Positions 22,301 through 33,569 of a stretch of DNA of 64,000 nt are shown here, piece by piece. The first letter of the stretch is position 1; each line of letters opens with the position of its first letter. Both the position numbers and the translations under genes were made by a program. Origin of the DNA: Actinomortierella ambigua (lineage: Eukaryota; Mortierellomycota; Mortierellomycetes; Mortierellales; Mortierellaceae). The stretch lies in NCBI GenBank assembly GCA_016098155.1, contig JAAAJB010000069.1, forward strand, positions 23,167-87,166, read 5' to 3'. The notes beneath the pieces were generated by a model, which saw only the letters and a list, made by a program, of their open reading frames with translations, was not told the origin of the DNA and made no database searches.

Positions 22301-22776
22301 TGGCTGCCAAGGCGGAGGAGGTCGAGCAGGTGACTGAGGAGAAGGTGTCGCTCTCCTTGGACCTGGATCGGGCTAACAAGGCCAAGGCCAAGGCCAACGC
22401 CGAGCTCGAGGCCTTGATCGAGTCCACCAACATCAAGAAGGGTGAGAACGAGACCCAGAAGGCCGCGCTCACCGCTCGTGTTCAGGAGCTGGAGGCTGAG
22501 GTTGCAAAGTTGATCAAGCAGCAGAGCGAGCAGAAGATCGAGTCGGCGCCCGAGACTGATGCTGGTGCCGAAACGGCGACCAACGGCAACGGTACTGCCA
22601 AGACCGAGACTGCTACGGAGGGTGGTGCGAAGAAGAAGAAGAAGAAGAACAAGAAGAAGAAGAACAAGGAGGGCAAGGAGGAGAGCGAGGAGCAGGAGGA
22701 CAGCGAGGGACAAGAGCCCGAGACCATTAATGTCCAGCAGGATCAGGTGGAGGGCGTTGCCGTGGCCACCTTCTAA
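19346..22776 (+). CDS. Membrane-anchored long coiled-coil protein (p180/kinectin-like)
   Basis: Two exons, 19346-19554 and 20106-22776, give 959 residues. Residues about 8-28 (TVTLLVVVAGVGAYYVYLNV) form one membrane span, followed by a short basic coil. After the 551-nt intron come a Lys/Ala/Pro-rich stretch, about 600 residues of heptad-rich coiled coil (roughly 270-870), and a poly-Lys tail with AKKKKKKNKKKK and an acidic end. The layout (N-terminal anchor, basic repeats, long coil) resembles ER p180/RRBP1 and kinectin, but I see no decisive sequence signature, so orthology is unproven. The intron starts at AAGAA|GTAAGC; if retained, translation stops at TAA two nt after the junction and yields a 70-residue single-pass protein. 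The coding GC bias creates a long antisense ORF that is not real. Confidence 0.85.
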
Positions 22777-22998
22777 AGTAGTACACATCTAGGAGAAGAT
22801 ATTGTCTTTTTTTTTTTGTTTTTTGTTTTTTTTTTCGTGTGTGCCTTTGAAACCTTTCTCCATGTACCATACCGCATCCCCGCCTAGTATTTTTCTTTTT
22901 TTCCTATTTTTCTCGAACAAACAAAAATAACAGTTTTTCCAGTTCCTTTTATTTGTCTTTCCTTGAGAGTCAACACACTTATCTCCGTCTACGATAGT

Positions 22999-24561
22999 CT
23001 ACTTTGGAAAAGGGGCGATGGTGTAGACGCTACCGCCGCCAAGAGAGACGACACGCCCAGGCATAGCGTCATCGCAGGCTGCACGAGCCTTCCAGCCCGA
23101 GCAGTGGCCGGGGGCGAGAAGTTCTGGGCCGATTTCTTGAAGGTCGCGAACGGTGTCTGGAATACGAGCCTCGAAATGGCCGCCAGCGAGATGGAAGCCA
23201 CCAGCGACAAGGGCAATGTGGTTCGACTTGATTTCGGACGAAGAAGAGGAGGAGGAGGATGAAGCAGGAGTCTTGAAGGCATTGTGGACATCTTGACAGA
23301 CATTGACGATGCCGGCATGGGAGCAGCCACTGAGCACGACGAGGCCGCGGTCCTTGACGCGAGCGACCAGGTAGCGTTCGTCCATGATCTCCTGCTCGTC
23401 TTTCCAGCAGCCTTCGGCAGCGAACCAGCGGGAATGGCTGGGGAGACCAGTCTCGTAGGAGGTACGTCGTGGGATTTCGCCTGAAACGCCAAAGTATCCC
23501 TCACAGAGTGTATGGGCTTTGTCATTCAATGCAATCTAAAAAGAAGATAGTCGAAAGAATATAAAATAAAAGGTACATCAGCAGCAGGGCACTTCGTCCC
23601 AATCCCTGTTACGTCGAACGGGATTACTCAATGTGCCGGCTGGGCAAAACAAAAGATCTGATATCAAAGCCCTACCTTGGCGCCTTCTTTTTCGAGAGCA
23701 TGAAGGGTAGGGTCGGCGCCCCACGCCACGTACTCGTACCGATCATCTTCGGGTGTAGGACGCTTCAGGCATGCACCTCGTTGATCGGGTCGGTCGGGAT
23801 GAAGATCAACTGCGCAAGATATGTGCAAAATAAAAAAGAAGATCGAACGGTCAGACAAAGCCTTTCAGTTCCGCAGCGGGAAAATCACTAACTACTCCTA
23901 ATACAGATAAAAACACGAAAAGAAAAATGGACAGTACCAACGACGGGATCGATGGGCTGATGGCGCCGAGCTTCTGTGCAGGACTTGACAGCCTCAAGCA
24001 TGCCCCCCGAGTGATCGATGTGCCAATGCGACAACACAATAGCCTCGATCTTGGCATGGTCGACCTCGAGCCGGCGAGCGTTGGCGCGGTAGAGTGAAGG
24101 TGTTGGGCCAGTGTCGAAGAGCACGCGATGCTCCTTGCCATCCTTGACACCAATCTAGAAAGAGAAGATGGTCATTTTTTAAAGAAGAAAAAAAATGGCG
24201 TTTTGATTTAGCATTCCCGTTTTGTAATAATTCACTTTTTGGGGGGAGTAAAAAAAAAACTTACGCAGAGCATTGAGAGACCGTGCCCAGCGACAACAAG
24301 GTCTTCGAAGTCAAAGGCAACGGTGTCTACACGAGTGTCGTCACTACCGTGATCGTGGTCACCACAACCACAGCTGCCGCTGCCAGGCTTCGACTTGACA
24401 GGGTCGCGATTGCGCGGATCCCTGTAGAGCTCTTGAGCTTGACCAGACTTGTAGGCGGGTCCTGCCGACATGTGGTCAATCTCGTTGTCGACAATGACTC
24501 TGAGCTGGAGCGAGTCGAGTTCAATGAGATCAGGGTACTCGTTGGGTTCGAAGGCAAGCAT
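22999..24561 (-). CDS. MBL-fold metallohydrolase (dihydropterin-RFAP synthase-like)
   Basis: Four exons join in frame: 24561-24265, 24154-23938, 23809-23676 and 23535-22999, giving 394 residues. The metal-binding HxHxDH motif is SHWHIDHSGG (142-147). Further ligands are likely in LSGCSHAGIVN, in GGFHLAGGHFE and in LAPGHCSGW. This order matches the branch of the beta-lactamase superfamily annotated as 7,8-dihydropterin-6-methyl-4-(beta-D-ribofuranosyl)aminobenzene 5'-phosphate synthase-like. The true substrate in fungi is not established. Exon 1 carries an unusual GSCGCGDHDHG stretch (Cys/His-rich), and exon 4 a poly-Ser insert. The gene is divergent from the mitochondrial carrier, 285 bp apart. 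Confidence 0.85.
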
Positions 24562-24846
24562 ACTGTTGATCAAGATGTTGTTGTGCGTGGTAAAAAGTGT
24601 GATTAAAGTGTGAGAAAAAAAAAGTAAAGAGATCGAGTGGCAAGTGGGGGAATGTCATGCGCTTTTATACTCTGTCGAAGAGAGTTCTGTGTGACCCATT
24701 CAGGTTAGGTTTTTCCCCCCTCCCCTCCCCTCCCCCAACGAGACCACAAGAGAGGAGAGGGACAAGAGAAGAGAAAGGCAGATGGAATGCATTCCATTTT
24801 GCTTCCCTCATTCGCCCCATTGCCTTCCTCGTCACCAACGGAATAA
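24562..24846. promoter_or_regulatory. Shared promoter region of MBL hydrolase and carrier genes
   Basis: 285 bp between divergent start codons. It contains a C-rich stretch (24714-24736) and a GA-rich stretch (24745-24780). Confidence 0.45.
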
Positions 24847-26192
24847 ATGGCTGAAAGCACTGAAAGCACCACCGCTAGCGCCAGCAGCCCTCCAGGAGCT
24901 TCGGGAACCGCCGTGCAGCCACAACCGACTTGGACTCCATCTCAGGAACTCGGTGCAAAGTTGGTCTTTGGAGGCATTGGGTGCATGGTCGCTGTTGTCT
25001 TTACCAACCCTGTCGATGTCATCAAGACAAGGCTACAGTTGCAAGGCGAACACCATGGCGGCAGTGCCGCTCACCCACATGCCCAGCGAGCATTGCACCC
25101 TGTCGCTGTTCAAAACCCATCTCCGCTGGTGATCTCAGTCTCCGCTTCGGCGCCGCATTCGCAACCCTTGACACCACCACTTGCCCATACGACAGGCTTC
25201 AGGACAGCTCATAGCACGGTGGTGGTCGAAGGACTGGCCGAGTCAGCAGCCATGCAGTCGTCGCCACCTAAACCAACACTCCGTCTCCTGCCCTTGCTGC
25301 GCGACATTGTTCGAAACGAGGGACCGCGGGTGTTGCTGGCTGGGCTGGCACCGGCAGTGTTGCGGGAGAGCATCTACTCGACGATCCGATTTGGCAGCTA
25401 CGATCTCTTCAAGGGCCTCTATAGCGGCATGGGTGCTGGACTGAGAGGAGGAGAGGAAACGTCGACCATGGTCAAGCTTGGTGCAGGCCTCACCTCGGGC
25501 ATGGTTGGCAGTGTCATTGCCAATCCTACGGACCTGATCAAAGGTAAAAAAAAAAAAAAAAAGCAAAATGCTAGAGAAAATATGGGGAAACAGAACAGAC
25601 GCTTTGGCGTTTCCAACAACTTGTTGACATTTCCATTGCATCTCAATCAAATCATGACGAATTATACATAGTCCGGTTACAAGCGCATTCTCCGAGCGGC
25701 AAGCCACGTTACCACTCGATTGCAGACGCCTGTCGATCAATCTACATTGAGGAGGGACTCCCAGGACTGTACCGAGGCGTTGTTCCGACCGCTGCACGCG
25801 CTATGGTTGTCACGGCCTCACAGCTCGCCTCGTACGATACGACTAAACACTGGCTCTTGGGATTGAAGAGCTCAACAGGACAACGTTATTTCAGTGAGGG
25901 CTATGGTGTCCACTTTTTGGCCAGTACTATAGCGGGTCTTGTCTGTTCCATCTCAACTTCGCCGATCGATACCGTCAAGGTCCGCTACATGAACCAACAG
26001 TTTAACGCTCAGGGCAAAGGAAACCTGTATAGTTCGGCGCTGGACTGCGTCATCAAGACGATGCGCAACGAGGGGCCTTTGGCCCTCTACAAGGGCTTCC
26101 TTGCCTGCTGGATGCGTCTTGGCCCACATACTTTGCTTTCTCTCATGATCTTTGAGAAGCTGCGGAGTCTTGTTGGGATGAATCCTGTCTAG
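24847..26192 (+). CDS. Mitochondrial carrier family protein (SLC25, UCP/dicarboxylate-like)
   Basis: Two exons, 24847-25543 and 25672-26192, give 405 residues. The three signature repeats are all present: NPVDVIKTRLQLQG, NPTDLIKVRLQA (across the splice) and SPIDTVKVRYMN. Matching matrix-loop motifs are EGPRVLLAGLAPAVLRES, EEGLPGLYRGVVPTAARA and EGPLALYKGFLACWMRLGP. The overall pattern is nearest the UCP/dicarboxylate/KMCP1 branch, but the transported substrate is not determined. The first matrix loop has an extra low-complexity His/Ser/Pro-rich insertion of roughly 60 residues (after about residue 66), which explains a length above the usual ~300. The protein is expected in the mitochondrial inner membrane. 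Confidence 0.92.
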
Positions 26193-27198
26193 CACTTCCA
26201 AAAGATGTATTGGCAATTAAACCATTTGGCTTTGCATTTGCTTGTCGTTGCTCTGTACCTTTTTGAATGGGTCTTCCTAGGAAGGCTTCGTTTGCCGGAG
26301 CGTCCCCTGGCTCGCAGCTGTACGCGTAGTTGTTTCGTTACAATATAGGGATTTCTACCTGACTATGGGGGCAAAGGCAGAACAAGGATACATAGCGATC
26401 ACGAGTTCCTCAATGGATCGTATCCTCATCGTCGTTGTCGTCCTACTTTTTCCTTCGGGTCACATTTTCACCATCGGTTGTGTTCGACGCGGTGCAGGGC
26501 AGCAGCAGGAAGAGGGAGGATCTTTTCTGCGTGGTGCCCTGAAGCTAGAGTTGACGCGCTTCAAGGTTGCGCTCCGCCAGTCGTTGGGGGTGGGAGTGGT
26601 TTTTGATTGAGAAACGGAGATCGTCTCAAGGCAGTATTCTAACAGAACTACATATTGTACAAGGGAAGAGATCCCCAACATCGCGATCGGATCAGTGATT
26701 GAGAGCGCGTCAGTGGCAGCAGCAGCAGCAGTTGTCGATCCCCTCGAATTTCGAACCCCTTACTCTTCGACCCCCAACGTGTCGCCCCCTTGCGATTAAA
26801 AATTAACTTTTTTTTGTCCTTTCCTCTGTGGTCTAATGGTTCAGCAAGGTCCAGCATGGTCCTGTGTAATTTTTATGGTCCAACTGTCCAACTTATTTCT
26901 TTTTCACGGGCCTCAAAAGAGGGCTTCATTCTTCAGCGCGCACCTGTCCGCGATCTGCGAGACGCGACCGCTCGCTGCAACAATAGAGGATAAAAACTAT
27001 CTGCTACGGAAACAACGGGAGGAGGGTGACCCAGAAAAGATAAGAGCTAAAAGTACAAGCAGATGGGAGAGTGCAAGATAAAACTACACACTATTCAAAA
27101 GGAAAATCCAAAGGGAGTGGCGAGTCGAAAGGCAGGGTGTACATTTCTCCAATCTGCTTGTATAGGTTATCCGTCGTGACCTCCACGGCGCGTCAGTT
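26193..27198. other. Non-coding spacer
   Basis: This is the 3' flank of the carrier gene and the spacer before the tRNA palindrome. It contains a short cag run near 26716. Short ORFs here have no recognisable features. Confidence 0.5.
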
Positions 27199-27266
27199 CA
27201 GTGGCAGTGGCAGCAGGATGCAGCGCAATGGCGGCCAAAATGAAAATGGAAGGCCAAAAAGAGAAG

Positions 27267-27340
27267 TGTCGAAATCCAGGTTCGAACTGGAGACCTTTCG
27301 CGTGTGAGGCGAACGTGATAACCAACTACACCATTCCGAC
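27267..27340 (-). tRNA. tRNA-Val (CAC), left copy
   Basis: 74 nt. The 5' acceptor strand GTCGGAA pairs fully with TTTCGAC, counting one G-T pair. The anticodon stem is TTCGC/GCGAA around loop CTCACAC, giving anticodon CAC. The T arm is TCCAG/CTGGA with loop TTCGAAC, and the discriminator is A. There is no intron. It is identical to the right copy in the mirror arm. A short T run follows the 3' end, as expected for RNA polymerase III termination. Confidence 0.93.
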
Positions 27341-27495
27341 TTGCTTCTTGTAAAGAATGGAAATTTTGCCAATATGGAATGACTGTCTCACATTCCACAT
27401 CACGTGACACAATTTTGACATTCCTGAATCACGTGATGTGGAATGTGAGACAGTCATTCCATATTGGCAAAATTTCCATTCTTTACAAGAAGCAA

Positions 27496-27569
27496 GTCGG
27501 AATGGTGTAGTTGGTTATCACGTTCGCCTCACACGCGAAAGGTCTCCAGTTCGAACCTGGATTTCGACA
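27496..27569 (+). tRNA. tRNA-Val (CAC), right copy
   Basis: Same 74-nt gene as 27267-27340 in opposite orientation, with all four stems paired and anticodon CAC. A six-T terminator lies at 27576-27581. Both copies look intact, so both could be expressed. Confidence 0.93.
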
Positions 27570-27639
27570 CTTCTCTTTTTTGGCCTTCCATTTTCATTTT
27601 GGCCGCCATTGCGCTGCATCCTGCTGCCACTGCCACCGA

Positions 27640-28693
27640 CGCGCCATCCATCACTGATCGTGGTGCTTGAGGACTCCCTTTTAAAGTCTGGTCTCTCTCT
27701 CTTTTCGCGCGTGTATGCATCCTTCGCGAAAATGTTCACTAGCAGAGGTAGTCAGCTCCTTCTGTACCGATTCGGGAGCAGTTGAGTGGTCGGTGACATT
27801 GCACCCTTCTTCTCGCAGGCCATTTTCCACATCTGTAGAGGAATATTGTGCGTGCGACTGGACAGCAAACAAATTCCTTTCGGCTGACTGTCCAAAAGTC
27901 TCAAGATGCGAGCTCACCTAGGCCAAGCTAAAAGACGTAAGGGGACAGATAGCCCTACAGATGCAGATGTAGTCGCAGCCCTAGACTAGTCAGATCAACG
28001 GATGCGTAGGACCTGGCACCGTACGCCACATAGAGGAGGTGACCTCTGTATACAGGTGGCCTGTCCTTAGCAGGGTATTCTGACTTGACACCCCTCCTCC
28101 CAGAGCTGTCACCAATGGTAGACTGAAGAGCCAAAGTCGCCTCTTTGTGTTTTTCTCTTGTTTGTGACATGTATTTATCATGCGCTCTTTGTCTGGGTCA
28201 CCCTCCTTCTTTTGATTCTGTCAACGAGGCAGCTGCGCCATCTACCGTAACTATTCTTTATAGCTTTCACCTAAATATTTTCGGCTTTCCCTTGCCCGTC
28301 GCAAAACCATGTAAGTTTGCCCGCCACCTTGGGTGTGCCCACTACCACCAGAAACACATTTATACATTTGCCGCTCTTCAAACAAAGCATCGTTTAGGGC
28401 ACTGTCTTTGGAGAAGGATGATATACAATAAACAAACAAATAAGAAAAGGTCAGCAATTGACAAAATTTGCTCTTTATTGTCGCCATTAAAGTCGTCGTG
28501 AAAAGATAGAAACATTTAAAATACAGTGAGTGGAGAGTTTAAGTGGTATCCTATGTTCTAGAAATAGAACAATCAGAAAAAATAAGGGGTAAAAGTCTGA
28601 GAGTAGGGACAAGGCGTGGGGGTAGGGAGGAGGAAGAGGCAGTGCTCGCCTGTGTGTGTGTGTGTGTGTGTGTTTTTTCACTCCCTTCAAAGT
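27640..28693. other. Non-coding spacer between the palindrome and the kinase
   Basis: About 1.05 kb with no convincing ORF. A block at 27950-28140 has short palindromes (gaggtgacctc at 28035-28045; a ctgtatacag core follows) but matches no RNA family I know. An 11-unit TG repeat lies at 28651-28672, close to the kinase stop codon. Confidence 0.45.
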
Positions 28694-31061
28694 TTATTCG
28701 TCCTTGGTCATCCACGGGTGAGCCAGCACCTGCGAGATGGTCAATCGTCGGGACGGATCAACGGCCAGCATCTTCTTCAGCAAGTCCTTCAAGTCATTGT
28801 CCATGCTCTTCTCGAGCACAAAGGGGAAAGACCGTGCCGATCGTCGTTTCCGATGGTATGCTGCCTTGCGTTTCGCGTCAGTCTCCCGCAGCTCTGCTGG
28901 GAGGTCACCATGCACCATTGTGAACAGGAGTAAACCCATCGCCCACACATCGGCTTCGTAACCGTAAAAGTGCTCCCATCGCTTCGTTGGCGACGATGAG
29001 GATGCTGGCGTTGCAGCAGCAGCAGCTCCTGCAGCTCCTCGGCGGCCGTTCTGGGTATCATCGCCTTGCTTACGCGCGCGTTCCTTTTCGCGTCGTGCAA
29101 TATTGGCATCCATCTCGGGCGGAGCCAGTATCGTGGTGCCGTAAAAGGCAAACGATGGCGAGCTGCCGTCATCGACGTGCTTGGAGTGTCCAAAATCGCA
29201 AAGCTTGGCTCGGTAGGTATTTGTGCGGGTATCCATCGAGATGAGGGCATTCTCGTCCTTGATATCACCGTGGACAATGTTTTGCGAGTGCAGTGAGTGC
29301 AGGGCCAGCGAGAGCTGGGTGAAGATGGAACGAATCACGCTCGTTTGGATGCCTGAACCCTGAGGGTAGTACTTGACTTGGTCGTCTGGTGTGGGTTCGA
29401 CCTCGGCCGGTTTGTGCAGCTCGATAAAGTCAAAGAGTGAATGGCCACCCATCTCGATAACAATATACGAGATATCAGTGTTGGACTGATCGTCAGGGTC
29501 CACATCACCATACAAAGACGACGTAAAGTAGTCGACAAACTCGAGCACGTTCTCATGTGACTTGAGCGATACGAGAATGTCCAACTCGCGCTGGACCTTT
29601 GTCTCGACAAGATCGGCCGTGTGTGGGATGACCTTGATAGCGACCTTTTGTTGTTGGTTGCGAATAGAATGAATACAGTTAGCTTTTCATCTGGACTAAA
29701 AAAAAAAAAAAAAAAAAAAAAAGTGGCCACCCCTCTTCAAGAAGGAACAATGTCATAGAAGAGATGCTTACATTCTTGCCATCTTGAACGCGTTTGGCGG
29801 CGAGCACAAATCCCGAGCATCCACTTCCGAGGAAACGATCAATGATAAACTCATCGCGGAGTTTGCGGCTGGTGGCAAGGGCGCGCTCCAAGACTGTTTT
29901 TGACGTGGCTTCTTCGTGTGCCGGGAAGATAGTCTCGACTAGATGGCGCAAGTGTCGGTCGAGTTCGTACTTGTGATGGACACCTGCGTTTGACGACTGG
30001 CGGGTTGATGAAGTAGCGGTGGCAGAGACTGGGGTCGTGATAGATTGGCGGGTAGAGAGGTAGGTAACGGAGGACAGCGTTGACAACGTTGACGGAGACG
30101 AGATGGAGAGACTAGGCGAAGGGAAGGCCGCGCCTGCAGTGGTCAGGACACCGGTCTCATAGTGGTCCTCCTCGTCAGACTCGATGGAGACGATGTTATG
30201 CAACTCGTCATCTGAGATGACAATGATCTCTTGTGGCTGTCTTGCAGCGTGATTCGTCTTTGTCGAAGATGTTGCCCGATTGGCGGAGGACTGGGTCTGT
30301 TTCAGTCTCTTTGGTGCCTGGGACCCGATTCGGTGTTTGGGACGAGGTGACTTTGGAGGGGTGTTCGTCTGTCCGTCCTGGTCTCGTTTACGCTTCTTGG
30401 GCGGAACAAGGGAAAGGCTGTGCGGTTGGGAATCGGATGGGTCGATAATGGAGTGCTCGGCCTCCTTGCCAGTCTTGGATATTGTGAACCACTGCGAGGT
30501 CAGTCTTGTGTGCGAGGATGAAGAAAAGGATGTGGGGGTATTTGAAGGGCCAAGATCAAATGTGTCCACTTCCGAAGTGGACAAAGGTGTGGATAGCATG
30601 CCATACTGAGGCGAGCTAGGTGAAAGAGCTGTGGTAAAGAGTGTGGCTAGAGTAGTAGCCCCACATTGGTCCTCTGGCGAAGGGGTACGGTATGGAGATG
30701 GCATTGACGAAGAAGGCAGCAGCTCTTTAGCGGTTGGCAGGGGATGCGACGATGACGCCAAGGCAAGGCGCTGCTTTGAGGAGCGAGTTTTTGAGATCTT
30801 GCCTTGCGCAAAGGCAGACGGGGTTCGTGAATGTCGGTCGTGAAGGATGTCTCGAGACTTGCGGGAACCCAGGCTCCGCTTGGTCTTTGATGACAAGTTG
30901 GAATGCCAGCTGCAGTTGGATGGTGACAGGTCGGATGAAGATGAAGAAGAGGAAGAGGATGACGACTCGGTGTACTTGCGGTAGAGGTCCATCGGTATCC
31001 AGATGATATTCCTTCTAGGCGTGTCGAGGAAGTGGTTCGTGTTTGCTGCTGCTGTAGTCAT
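28694..31061 (-). CDS. Ser/Thr protein kinase with long disordered N-terminus
   Basis: Two exons, 31061-29772 and 29644-28694, give 746 residues. Residues 1 to about 330 are Ser-rich and disordered, with many SP and TP sites and basic KKRKRDQ and PRPKHR patches that could be nuclear signals. The kinase domain starts near 405: glycine loop FLGSGCSGFVLAAK, catalytic lysine VAIK (K434) just after the splice, catalytic loop HGDIKDEN (555-562), CDFG (579-582), activation segment ending LAPPE, and an Ala/Ser-rich insert of about 45 residues before YEADVWAMGLLLFTM. The C-lobe ends MLAVDPSRRLTISQVLAHPWM. HGDIKDEN in place of HRDLKPEN recalls PAS-kinase/CAMK-group enzymes, but I see no PAS domain. All catalytic residues are present, so it should be active. 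Substrates are unknown. Confidence 0.9.
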
Positions 31062-31980
31062 TTTGTTCGTTCAATGGGATATGATTTGTGTTCAGAAGCA
31101 GTGGGCTGTTTGTTGGAAATGTAGCAAGCGAGAAAGAGATTGGGGTGAGTATTAATCGACGCTGCCTAGATCGAGGTGGAAAGCGAGAGAAGTGAAAAAA
31201 GGCGGCGGTGCAGAGGTAAGGAAGGCACAGGCACAGACACAGAACACAGACACAGGTACAGGTACAGGCATGCAAAGGAACTGAAGTGGATTTAAGCAGA
31301 CAAAGGGAGAAGAATAGCCCATGCGATGTGACAAAGTAGGAGCAAATGAAAGACGGAGGATGCAAGTGGACCGGGTTCAAAATAGGCCCGGATACAGAAG
31401 GGAGGGGAAAGGGGTGCGATGGCTGCCGTCGTCGAGGTAGAGAGAAGGGATGGGTGCTGGTGGTGGTGGTGGATAGAAGGGTTGTGGATAGTGGAAAGAA
31501 GGTAGGAGATGGCAGTGGTGGAGGTCAGAGGTGTTAGAGGGATAACAGGGGGGGGGTGGGCAATATCGCAATACGGGTGAGCGATGAATCTCTGTTCAAT
31601 AGCATGCAGTGCACACAAGGACAAGACAGAGAGAAATGCGTTCTACTCGGGCCAGGGGCTGCAGGAGGTGGTCGCTCTGCTGCTCCTTTGACACCCTGTC
31701 TTCTCTCTGTGTGTTTTTTTTTGCCCTCCTCGCCATACAGGGTATGTATTAGCGAGAAAGAGAGAGACAACTACACCGTACAGCAGCAGGCACAGGGAGC
31801 GCGCAAGAGAAGGAGCGTAAATGGGTAAAGACAGGAGGATGATGCTTCGTTCATTTCTGAGCCTTACCTTGCTTGCAGTGAAAATTCGTAAGCGCGTGTG
31901 GTTGAATAAGACTTTTTTGGTCGCAGACGTGCAAGGAAACAAGGGTTTGGGTCGTGGGCAAAAAAAAAGGGTATCGGATG

Positions 31981-32075
31981 GAGAGCGAGGAAGAGAGAGA
32001 AAGAGAGAGAGAGAAGGAAAGAAAGAGACAGAGAGAGAGAGAGAAGGCGAGACGAGGAGAGAAAGACAGGGCAGG
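31981..32075. repeat. GA-rich microsatellite
   Basis: Imperfect (ga)n with interspersed aag and cag units. It is one of several purine tracts on the + strand of this spacer. Confidence 0.8.
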
Positions 32076-32327
32076 ACGGAAGATCCAGATAGCAATGGAC
32101 GGATGGCTGTTGAGATTCTGCTACCGATATGGTCACAGCAGCTAAAAAAGAAGGGGAGAAGAAAGAGGTGTGTTGGTGTTGAGCCAAGGGAACTGATGCA
32201 CTATTGGGTGCTGCTACCACTAACACGAATGCGCTTTGCTGAGCCACGGGCGGGCGGAAGGGCAGGGTCGATGCCATGGACGGTCCAGCCTGACCAAGCC
32301 GAGTCGATTCAGGTCAAGCTAGACTAG

Positions 32328-32370
32328 GCCAGGTCAGGTCAGGTCAGGCCAAGCCAAGGCCAAGGCCAAG
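32328..32370. repeat. aggtc / ccaag short tandem repeats
   Basis: Tandem aggtc units (32331-32347) run directly into aaggcc-type units (32349-32370). Function unknown. Confidence 0.75.
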
Positions 32371-33569
32371 CATGGTAAGCAGCAACAAAAGCAAAGGTGC
32401 ATAGCTGGCTGTGTCCATGCCGCCGCTGCATCCCTCGCACGCACAGGCAGGTGAGCGAGTTCACTCCTCCTGAAACAGAGACAAGAAACTGGCAGACCAA
32501 CTCTAGTGGGCCTAATACGAGAACACATTACACAGACAGCACACACACAATGACCTGTTTTTTTTCCCTTTCTCCCCCTCTGCCCATTCGGGGCATGGTT
32601 GTTTGCTCGTTGTTGGCATGAACTCGAATCAAACGAAGAACGACCAACAACAGCAGCAGCAGCCTGGGTGGTTTCTTGGACAGGCATTGTATACAAAGAG
32701 GCACCCATACAAGGTTCTGAAGACCCCACCCACCACCCTTTCCTCCCCATCGGTTCGTTTAGCCTTTTTACACTTTCCGCTTGCTCACGCCCACACTCTC
32801 CTGTGCTGTGAGACAGTTTGAGTGTGTATGTTGTGTGTCAATATGTGAATGTGGGATGTGTGTGTGGAGTCAGACATATCCACCCAGTGCAACAGGGACA
32901 TGCACACATGGGAGACAAGGAAACACACCAGGCGACGACGATGGGGCAACAGGGCAGACCCGACAGATACAGACAGAGCACAGAACCACAGTCAATCATC
33001 CTCTTCTCTGTCCCCTCGTCCCCTTCTCTCGCCTCCTTTGCTCCCCACAACCTCCTTTTTGTGTGTCTGTTGTGTCTGGCTGTTCATATTGATCCTGCTC
33101 CCGGACAATTGACAGATATAAAGCAGAGTGACTTACACTAGGAGTTGTTGAGAATAGGGTTCTTTTTGACGGATCGTTACCGGAGAGTGAGAGTAAAGAA
33201 GGAGGGAGAGAGGGAGAGCGAGCGAGAATAGAGTCGACTCGGTACTGGAATAGGGATCAGGATACAGGGAAAGGACACAGAGAGGCTCGCTCGCCTTCCT
33301 GGCTGTCTGAATGAAACCAGAACTTGCTGCTTTAGCCCAGGAATCAGAGTGATATCGGTCGCTACAACGTCTCCCGCTTGCTTGCTTGTTTGTTCCTTTG
33401 AGATATCTGCCAGGTCAGAAAGAACAAGAGAACAGTGGAGAGTGAAAGAGAGAAAAGACTACCGAAGGAGGGTCTATATGAGAGGTGGCTGTGATGTTGA
33501 TGGTAGATGTTGGCTGAATGAAGATTCCATGGACGGAGGAATGGACAGGCGTCAATGAGTTTTAACAAG

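Larger units (their letters stand above)
27199..27638. repeat. ~440-bp inverted repeat (two ~210-bp arms, 20-bp spacer)
   Basis: The arm 27199-27408 is almost exactly the reverse complement of 27429-27638. The one difference I see in the core is a run of five A against six T. The spacer is 27409-27428. The inner ends of the arms are tcacgtga, which includes the CACGTG E-box. Each arm contains a complete tRNA-Val gene, so the two tRNAs are divergent. Outer edges fade after the cagtggcagtgg / ccactgccac region and are approximate. Confidence 0.92.

Noticed and set aside
26365..26610. 81-codon ORF downstream of the carrier
   Set aside because: No domain and no support in codon pattern. It lies in the 3' flank of the carrier gene.
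27198..27785. Two near-identical ORFs sharing a WISTLLF-type sequence
   Set aside because: They are the same DNA read from the two arms of the tRNA palindrome and run through the tRNA genes.
28651..28672. (TG)11 repeat considered as a possible CRISPR-like or regulatory array
   Set aside because: A plain dinucleotide microsatellite. No CRISPR array occurs in this eukaryotic window.
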